A stretch of 47,980 nt of DNA from Dimargaris cristalligena (Eukaryota; Kickxellomycota; Dimargaritomycetes; Dimargaritales; Dimargaritaceae): the NCBI GenBank assembly GCA_027576995.1, contig JANBQC010000114.1:1-47980 (forward strand). The letters are read 5' to 3'. Positions within the stretch are counted from its first letter, which is position 1. The number at the start of each line of letters is the position of its first letter. Positions 41,210 to 47,980 of this stretch are shown here, one piece after another. A program made the translations under genes and the position numbers. The notes beneath the pieces are model-generated. The model saw only the letters and a program-made list of their open reading frames with translations, ran no database searches and had not been told where the DNA came from.

Positions 41210-43246
41210 CTATGTAGTGGAACTGAAGCGTCGGAGACGTTTAATTCGCGCAGCCAATTGGACCCGATGGTCAGGGGTAACCCAAAGCAGTCGCACGATG
41301 CAGTTAATTATCCGGGCACCCCACGGATGGCCAAAGGGCGCTGGTGGCCCATCGCTGTTGTTACGGGTGGTCCGACCATCTAGGCAGTAAGAACCCGTGT
41401 AGACACTGGAAATGGTGACCCGGTGATGGGAATGGTACTCAGAAGTATAGGCGGTGGGTAGCGGATTTTCACTCATTGGGCATGGCCTAACGGACGGGAG
41501 GGAACCAGGACTTTCAGATGAGACAGGGGGTTCGTCGAGTGGGAAAAAAACGCTATCTAACGGGCTACGGGGCTTGGTGTTGAACGCCATGGTGGGGTCG
41601 GACCGATAGATGGCGCTGTCTCGACGGGAAAGAGGTTCGTCGGATTGGGCCGGAAGGGAGTCGGATAGTCCGCGACCAACAAGGGGTCGCCGGGGAGACT
41701 CTAATAGGGTCAGCATGGGGGGGTACCTTGGCAAATGAGAAGATGGTACTTCCAATTGACGAGCCAACTCATCAGTATACTGGGAAACGACGGAGTTATT
41801 TGGCTGGGGCGGGAAGTGAAGGGCCAAGTGGTTCTCTGAAGATTCGTTAACTTTGATGGGGAAGGGATATAAACCAGTGAGGGATTGATTGGCATCAGCC
41901 GAACCAGAGCGACTCCCTGACCTGAAGTGACCTAGTCCCAAGACGGAAGAGTGGGAAGACCCCGATTCGTAAGAATCTAACGGAAGTTGAATCGTTGGGA
42001 CCGCGACGAGGTCAGAGGGACCGTTGGAAAAGGACGCTTGGCCCACAAGATGGTACTGGTCAGACATTAGCAGGGAATACTGAATGTAGTAACGCTCGAC
42101 CCAATGGGCCGCCAGTTCTTCATGGGCCCGGCGGACGGAGGGGTCAAAGATGAATACAATCCCGGTTAAAACGCCCTGTAGGCCAGCGAGGGCGGTGGCG
42201 GAGATATACACGGGCATGTTAATGGAATCGCTATAGTAGTTGATGAAGGCATTTGTGATCACCATGGTTTGGGTCACGATGGGAATGATAGGGTACCAAA
42301 TCACGCGTTGCAGACACTTTCGGGCCAGCGGTTGGGATTTCTCGGCAATGTTCCCCTCTGAAAGGGAGCGACTATGAACCGCAGCGGAGTCACCATCTAA
42401 ATAGACCAGTCCGGTACTTTGGGGTAGAGAAGCTGTACTGCCATTGGGCCCGGTCGGGAACGGATGATCCTCAAGCTGACGCTCCGCGGTGCGAGGCGAC
42501 CGGCTAATGCGATAGTTATGGAGGGCTGCGTGGGACGGGGAGAGGTGGCTCGCCGAAGGGGCCAGGGGGTTAGAACCGGTTAGATTGTCGTCCGGTGCCC
42601 CCTGGGGAGTGGGCAGCTGGATGGCACTAAGCACCTCGGATTCGACTTGGGCGATACGGCGAAATACTAGAATAACGACCACTAGACAGTAGAGCACGGC
42701 CAGAGACAGCCACAAGTAGTAGGAGAACCACTGCCAGAGTAGGCTTTTGATGGTACCGTCGTTCTTGTACCAGCAGAACCACTGGGAGGGGACCCAGCCG
42801 TACATGTTAGCTATGGCCGGAGCTACGGAGCAGCCAGTGGCTACCAGAAATGCGCCGATTATGTAATACCGCTCGTAGCGACGGGCACGGGTTTTTTGGT
42901 GGATAAACACCAGCTGGAGGTGCACGGCGACCAGAACTCGGAAAAAAGATGATAATAAATTGAAAAAGACCAGGGCCCACGCGGAGCTGGTGCAAATGGG
43001 GGAAGCCTTGATGAAATCATTCTGAACGATTTGGGCGGCCGCGTAGCCGGAATCGATGATGCACATGTAAAAAGTAAGACGGAAAATCACCCGATCGGCC
43101 AGGGGTCGGGCATAGTAACGAATGGCCAGAAAGATGGAAATCATTAAAATACAGACCCCGATGGAGAGACTGTTGGTGACACGGGCCACATTGCCCAAGA
43201 TGCGGGCCTCGGCGCGTGAGAGTTCCCCCAGTGGGGATATCGACAT
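41210..43246 (-). CDS. 7TM receptor 2, paralogue of receptor 1 (678 aa)
   Basis: Single-exon GPCR. TM1-TM5 lie in about residues 22-195 (SIGVCILMISIFLAIRYYAR; FRLTFYMCIIDSGYAAAQ; CTSSAWALVFFNLLSSFFR; FCWYKNDG). The third cytoplasmic loop is about 110 residues, TM6 has QRVIWYPIIPIVTQ, and TM7 ends VLTGIVFIFDPSV. These segments line up one-to-one with receptor 1 (for example AWGFVFFGLVS / AWALVFFNLLS and WYPLIPVLCQ / WYPIIPIVTQ), so the two are clearly paralogues. The tail of about 275 residues is Ser/Pro-rich and ends with a basic stretch containing RRFSST, a PKA consensus at the extreme C-terminus. It probably couples to G-alpha and adenylate cyclase; the ligand is unknown. ATG at 43246 is the first in frame and precedes TM1 by about 22 residues. 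Confidence 0.87.
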   Translation of the reverse strand: MSISPLGELSRAEARILGNVARVTNSLSIGVCILMISIFLAIRYYARPLADRVIFRLTFYMCIIDSGYAAAQIVQNDFIKASPICTSSAWALVFFNLLSSFFRVLVAVHLQLVFIHQKTRARRYERYYIIGAFLVATGCSVAPAIANMYGWVPSQWFCWYKNDGTIKSLLWQWFSYYLWLSLAVLYCLVVVILVFRRIAQVESEVLSAIQLPTPQGAPDDNLTGSNPLAPSASHLSPSHAALHNYRISRSPRTAERQLEDHPFPTGPNGSTASLPQSTGLVYLDGDSAAVHSRSLSEGNIAEKSQPLARKCLQRVIWYPIIPIVTQTMVITNAFINYYSDSINMPVYISATALAGLQGVLTGIVFIFDPSVRRAHEELAAHWVERYYIQYSLLMSDQYHLVGQASFSNGPSDLVAVPTIQLPLDSYESGSSHSSVLGLGHFRSGSRSGSADANQSLTGLYPFPIKVNESSENHLALHFPPQPNNSVVSQYTDELARQLEVPSSHLPRYPPMLTLLESPRRPLVGRGLSDSLPAQSDEPLSRRDSAIYRSDPTMAFNTKPRSPLDSVFFPLDEPPVSSESPGSLPSVRPCPMSENPLPTAYTSEYHSHHRVTISSVYTGSYCLDGRTTRNNSDGPPAPFGHPWGARIINCIVRLLWVTPDHRVQLAARIKRLRRFSSTT

Positions 43247-46123
43247 TGTTTGGTTGTTCGGAACGGTAGACCGACAAGATAAGGAGTCAGAAGGGATTGC
43301 TGGCTGGATGGAGGAAAGGTTACGTGGCGGGATATCATAAGTATAATGGGGAAACGGACGGGCGCCGTTGTCAAACCGAGTACTGGGGAACCTTCGGTAG
43401 AGGAGAGGGAAGGGATGCTGTGTATTAGAGTGCCAAATTGCACATTAATATATGAATTATAGTGGATTACGGCTATGTTTCCCCCGGCCTCTGGCAAGAA
43501 AAGGATTGATACAGGCGCTATGGGGTATAATTATTTTTTGGCTGAGAGGGGGGGGGTCAGCAGTACTGGCGGCTATTTAGATAAATTAGTTCAGGGGTGA
43601 GGGAGGAATTCGGGGGAGATAAGAAGTGTCCAGGTGGTGCTATGCAGGCGGGGCATAGGTAAGTAAGGTGAGTCCGACAGCCAATAGGAGAGAAGGAAAG
43701 AGAGAGGCGGTCAGCGACTAAGCAGCCGCCAATGTATGAGATATAGTGACGGGTATAGGGCGCGGCGAATTCCGACAATATAATGGGAGTTGGTTGTGGC
43801 GGACGGGTATTTGGGAGGGATAGAGGAAGGCGAAGGTATGAACGATAAGGAACGAGTAAATAAGCGGCAGGAGGGGGGGGTAGAGTAGTGGGAGGTGAAA
43901 AGGAGAGGAGGGTGAAGGCAAGACTGGGCGTATTAATATAGGCTGAACAATAGAGGGGCCAGGTGAGCGGGAATACCAGGGTGGTATTATAGAATTCGCA
44001 CCAACCCTGGTGGCTTCGAAATAACTATTGTTCGTTCTGAACAGAACGCAGCAGAAAGGATTGGAGGGATGACGATAAACAGACCCACAATGTGGAAATA
44101 CATTAAAAAAAATAGAAAGAAAGGGACGGGTGACTGAGAACGAATAATTAGATGATACGAGAGTAACGATGACAAACAGAGGGATACCCCTGCTCAACGG
44201 AGGTTGCGGTGGCGGGTTTATCGGAATGTGCCAAAGCTTAGCCGAGGCGAAGCGTAGATAAGCATTAAGACGACACAATAAGGTGAGTATGAAACCAACT
44301 CCAGGGATGAACAAGGGGGAAAATAGTGGGGGGGACACACCCGCCTCTATTTATACCCGTGGTCTTGTTAGGACAAGTGAAACAACTAGAATATATGCAT
44401 ATGTGCATACATACACACCGCCAAGAGTATATGCTAATCTGGGAGATGACAGAACAAGATTAGTTGATAAAAGAAGCAGTCGCAATGCAATATGCAGCGG
44501 TGAATGAATTCCGCGGGTTGGTTGCAATGGTTGCTGCACAGTTTCCACTGGACTGAAGAAGGCAGCGATATAAGGCCACAGGTCCCTGGGTCCGCTGGAC
44601 ATCACACGGCCACCACATAAATGGCATATTTTGGTCCAGACGATGCGGGTGGTGGTGGGAAAGGGAGGGCCCAGCCCCACGCCTCACTCACCTCTCGAAA
44701 AAGGTAAGAAATAACTATATAGTTCAAAGAAATCAGAGGACAGTAGTCGTTGGTTGAATGGTATAATGGCTCTGCACAGTCATATGGTTGATACGTGTGG
44801 AGGAGTATCAAAGGCAGTGCTGTAGTCCTGGAAGACGGCGGCACTGAACAGAGCGGCTTCCACAAAGGGAACCAACGGCTTGTTTCCATACTTTAAATAT
44901 GGTATTAATCAACCCTGTGCGCCATTTATCAAAGGAAGTGGAAAGGAATGCCGGCGTGCTAGCGTGGAGGGGGGATTAAACCAGTCGGTTACTGACATGC
45001 AGGAGGGCGGCGAATACAGCAAGTGGGGTCGACGGTCTTCCCCAATGCTTCGTGAACTGGGTTCAGCCTGTTTTAGCAGTACGGTGCTGAGTAGGTCGTT
45101 CGTTTGCTTGGCCGAATCAGTGGGCTACGTGGTATATGTGAAGGGAGGCGAGTGACTGACTATTGCTGAATGCCGGTATGAATCGCGGTGACAGCCGTCG
45201 ACCATATGGGCCAGGGGACAGCGCATTTCTCACTTCCTCACTCCACTTTAGGTCCGGCATAGCAGCCATCCTCCCTCCCTAATCGCAGTTCCCTTTCCTA
45301 CCCTGTTTTGTGGCGAATTCGGTATTGTGCCAGTCCAGCTAAAAAGGGGGATGCAACATAAGGGAGGGAGAGCCCATGGGTCCAAATATTCGGGGACACT
45401 ATTTCTACCCATATCCTTCCATGGGTCACTTTGGCTGGCCGAAGTCCAATGATTAGCGGTTTGGCGAAACATCCCCCGGATTATCTTTCCAATCACTTAT
45501 ACCAATACGTCCATCAGTCAACCTTCGACCGCCATGACGTCAATCGGGCAGCCCTGGGTGTTGGCAGGCCCGAATTCGTCAGCCTGGCCATTTAAACTTT
45601 GACTACCCTGATAAATAGTAAACTAGTACTGATCTTACTAGTCGATTAATAATACAATGGCTGCCTCGTAATCAGCCCAGGGAAAGAGATCCGCAGTAGG
45701 CCCTTGGTACTGTGTTGTTCCAGGAGGTCAGGATTCATGAGTAATCTTGGACAAATCCACCATAGATATCAGTACTATTACCAGGTGCAGCTGGGGGGGC
45801 ATGCTGCTAAGAAGAACAATGGCTATAGGCTACTGCGAAGTTCGCAGCTTTGTATTCTTAAGACTCTGTTTATTTTGACTAAGCAATTAAAAGCCAATTC
45901 ACAACTGTCATACCCCGCTTTCCAATTTAGGGCAGCCCTCTCCAGCAGTAGGCTATTTTGCTTGACGTTTTGACGGTGGAAAATAAAAGGTTCATCGGAA
46001 TCGAGCGTCAATGGATTATCACCAGTACAATCGCTTGGGGAGGGTCTCTCAGTGGGAGGGGGGTCACGGTATTACACACGATGGTGGCTGTGCTTTAAGT
46101 TTTTTATACACTATAACAAATGG
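43247..46123. other. Intergenic; upstream of receptor 2 and one unresolved frame
   Basis: The first kilobase is purine-rich on the plus strand (pyrimidine leader of the minus-strand receptor). On the minus strand at about 44905-44780, a stretch reads like coding sequence (VPFVEAALFSAAVFQDYSTA). It could be spliced to a 23-nt piece before GTGAGTGAGG (about 44692) and to a frame ending near 44350, but start and family are unknown. Other frames look random. Confidence 0.35.
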
Positions 46124-46265
46124 ATATGGGTGAACTTCAACCCAACTGTATAAGATTTTACACAATATGTGTATGGGATAATATGTGGGAGAATAACTTT
46201 TGACCAGTAATATTTCTCATCAAATGGATGTTTCGTTATACAGCCTGGATGAATATCTGCCATAT
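46124..46265 (+). mobile_element. MITE-like element, copy 4 (142 bp)
   Basis: Nearly identical to copy 1 over its whole length (ATATGGGTGAACTTCAACCC ... GAATATCTGCCATAT), with a small deletion and about a dozen substitutions. This suggests these two copies are the youngest. It lies alone, 10 kb away from the LTR cluster. Confidence 0.75.
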
Positions 46266-46982
46266 GTAACTGCTATAGTGCCAAGCCAAGCTTTATAGGT
46301 TTTTCCGGTTCTGGATAAGTACAAAGTTTCATGTCTTCCTTTACAATTACGCCCGACTGTCTGGTATCCAAGCCGTAACGACGCACTTCCGCTACATGGC
46401 GATGGTGATTTTAACTACACTGTCTAATCACCAGTCTTCATTGGGGCGAATGGGGTTAAATTGTATCGCTTTTATGAGCTTGGTAAAACTGTACGCCATT
46501 ATCCTTTAAAGCACAGTGAGACGCTTTCCTTGGTGCCACTAAACAACACTATCCAACAGGAGCCGCTCTCGATCATTTGGTATTTGTCCATAATATCATT
46601 TCCAAACTATGGAATATGCGAGGGAATGGGGGGAGACGAGGTACTAGTACAGCAAGATGGGAAAGAACGGGAGGTTGCCAAGCGAACAAAAAATATCTAT
46701 GGTGTAACCATAAGTATAGGTCACCGCCTCTTCTGGATGTTCTGGAAATATTGCCAACCCCCTCTTCTCCACTCTAGTCAATTGAGTCAAGTCAACTGAC
46801 TTACAAGTTCGGCAATGTAGCTGCCAATGCACTGACTAGGTCCGTTAATGTACCTTCTTTGGTATGTTATCACTCCCCCCCTATCAGTGACTCGCCTGCT
46901 TTACTTTTATAAATCGATTGAAAAACTCTACCTCAAGTATAGGTGTATACCTAGGCCTACCACGCTTGTTTTAGTGCGGGAC
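46266..46982. other. Intergenic, no gene recognised
   Basis: A frame of 112 codons (46461-46799, plus) has no domain pattern and no clear start context. I see nothing else. Confidence 0.35.
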
Positions 46983-47007
46983 CGTGTCTATTCGCTCAAC
47001 AGACACG
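46983..47007. other. Hairpin, 7-bp stem
   Basis: CGTGTCT and AGACACG flank an 11-base loop. It is 66 bp from a stronger hairpin at 47073. Confidence 0.5.
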
Positions 47008-47072
47008 AATAATTTATAGCTACACATTTACATACTCGCACACTCGCCTACATATTTTACCCGAGCTTATAA

Positions 47073-47098
47073 CCAAGCAAGGGTCCCCCCTTGCTTGG
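47073..47098. other. Perfect 11-bp hairpin
   Basis: CCAAGCAAGGG and CCCTTGCTTGG pair perfectly around a four-base TCCC loop. No gene adjoins it; it might belong to a non-coding RNA or be a transposon end. Confidence 0.6.
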
Positions 47099-47907
47099 CC
47101 ACTTCCATTCACACCTCCCAATATCGAAAAATATTGCATCAAATTTGGCATCCCTCCAGCCATAAGCACGGGCTGGTTACGCAAATGAAGTCTACTACGT
47201 ACTTATCGATGAGCTCAGCGGAAATACGTTAAGCATTCGAGTCAAAGATGACCGATGCTGCTTCGGGGATAGATGGAGTTTCACCAAATTACCTGTGACT
47301 CAGGTGACTAGTCTTTGTGCAAGCCCAGATAACAATGGCCGCCTCCAAGTAAAACACCCTTTCATCCCCCCCACTCCACTCTACTTTACTTTAACTGCAA
47401 TTATACAGTCACGGTATACGTAGGTACACTACTTACACGTCAGCCCCCCCTTTCATGTTAGCCCCGTTAGAAGGTTCTCTTGGATAAGAACAGCCATTTA
47501 TTGAGTGATCCGATTTGGCACTTTCGGGACATCTATAGCTCAATGGAGCGGTTGGAAGTATATATTGTGAAAAGGCCGAACAGGCTCCACTGGGGTATCA
47601 TGGAATCCTGCAACAACTAGGATCAATTGCATAGAGGTCGAATGGCTAGGGCAGAGTAAAATCCGACTTAACTGACAAACTAGGGTATCGACACACCAAG
47701 TGGTCGTTGGGATGGACTGACGTGTGGGTGGCTGTCGGCCTCATCAGCCCACCACCTGGAGTATGACCTGGCTAGTTGTCGGAGGTGAGGCTTGGTTCCC
47801 TGCAGAGACAAATATACTTATTTGGTTCCATAGTCATCGACTTTCTCTGCGTACCCATCATTTTTGGAAAACTATGTTCCCTCGCTTGGTTTGTCAGTCT
47901 CTCACTA
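47099..47907. other. Intergenic, no gene recognised
   Basis: Mixed composition with C-runs (47365, 47444). A tRNA A-box-like string (TAGCTCAATGG, about 47536) has no cloverleaf. No coding frame of note. Confidence 0.35.
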
Positions 47908-47980
47908 GGCGGCGGCGGGGCCTGTGGGGGCGGGCGACGCAGGCCGAGGTCGGAGGGGGGCGCCGCCGTCGGCGACGTCG
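47908..47980. other. Extremely GC-rich terminal segment
   Basis: The last 73 bases contain about 10 A/T only (roughly 86% GC), dominated by GGCGGC, GGGGGG and CGCCGCCG. The sequence just before is near 50% GC. The change is abrupt at about 47907, at the very end of the window. Confidence 0.8.

Noticed and set aside
43718..44338. 206-codon minus-strand frame upstream of receptor 2
   Set aside because: Composition is pyrimidine-driven low complexity (long Ser/Pro/Leu/Phe runs) with no domain, which is typical of a CT-rich leader.
47196..47240. Hammerhead-ribozyme-like string (GATGAG ... GGAAATACG)
   Set aside because: The core reads TCGATGAG rather than CTGATGAG, no stem II closes properly, and no cleavage triplet with matching stems I and III was found.
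47530..47602. Possible second tRNA (TAGCTCAATGG A-box-like)
   Set aside because: No GGTTCGA-type B box and no cloverleaf can be formed.

Overview
This window looks like nuclear DNA of a filamentous, early-diverging fungus. The evidence is an elongator tRNA-Met close to the yeast type, small spliceosomal introns (GTAAGT-type donors, about 140-340 nt) in the housekeeping genes, a fungal-type giant adenylate cyclase (RA, LRR, PP2C-like, cyclase), an ERG25-type sterol C4-methyl oxidase, and two 7TM receptors of the cAMP/nutrient-receptor class. A zoopagomycete such as Dimargaritales is my best guess. It is inference only, because nothing in the sequence names the species.

Layout. 1-4.7 kb: tRNA-Met, a tiny three-exon short-coiled-coil (SCOC/Slo1-like) gene on the minus strand, and a divergent TPR + RS-tail gene resembling TTC14. 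4.7-12.9 kb: adenylate cyclase on the minus strand; I extend it through three upstream exons to about 2449 residues. 12.9-15.2 kb: a long leader/intergenic stretch. 15.2-20.2 kb: a compact housekeeping block of three multi-exon genes, namely a METTL21-family protein methyltransferase (-), NIF3 (+) and TRAPPC2L (-). 20.2-22 kb: one candidate gene of unknown function. 22-22.9 kb: ERG25-like. 24.2-27.3 kb: the first receptor (+). 27.5-36.3 kb: an AT-rich transposon graveyard with three related LTRs, a retroelement protease remnant and three of four copies of a small inverted-repeat (MITE-like) element. Embedded in or bordering it are two genes with a signal peptide followed by an F-box-like segment (31.9 and 38.2 kb). 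41.2-43.2 kb: the second receptor, paralogous to the first (-). 43.2-48 kb: mostly non-coding, with a fourth MITE copy, two hairpins and an abrupt, extremely GC-rich end.

How they fit together. The two receptors and the adenylate cyclase would form one axis (receptor, G-alpha, cAMP, PKA), and all three proteins carry RRxS-type PKA consensus sites, suggesting feedback. The two secreted F-box-like proteins beside mobile DNA are the most unusual pair here and could be lineage-specific effectors, if the fungus lives on or in a host. The small genes are ordinary housekeeping functions, but each is broken into exons too short to show as long open frames. I rebuilt them by matching splice sites and phase, so every exon boundary below is a prediction.
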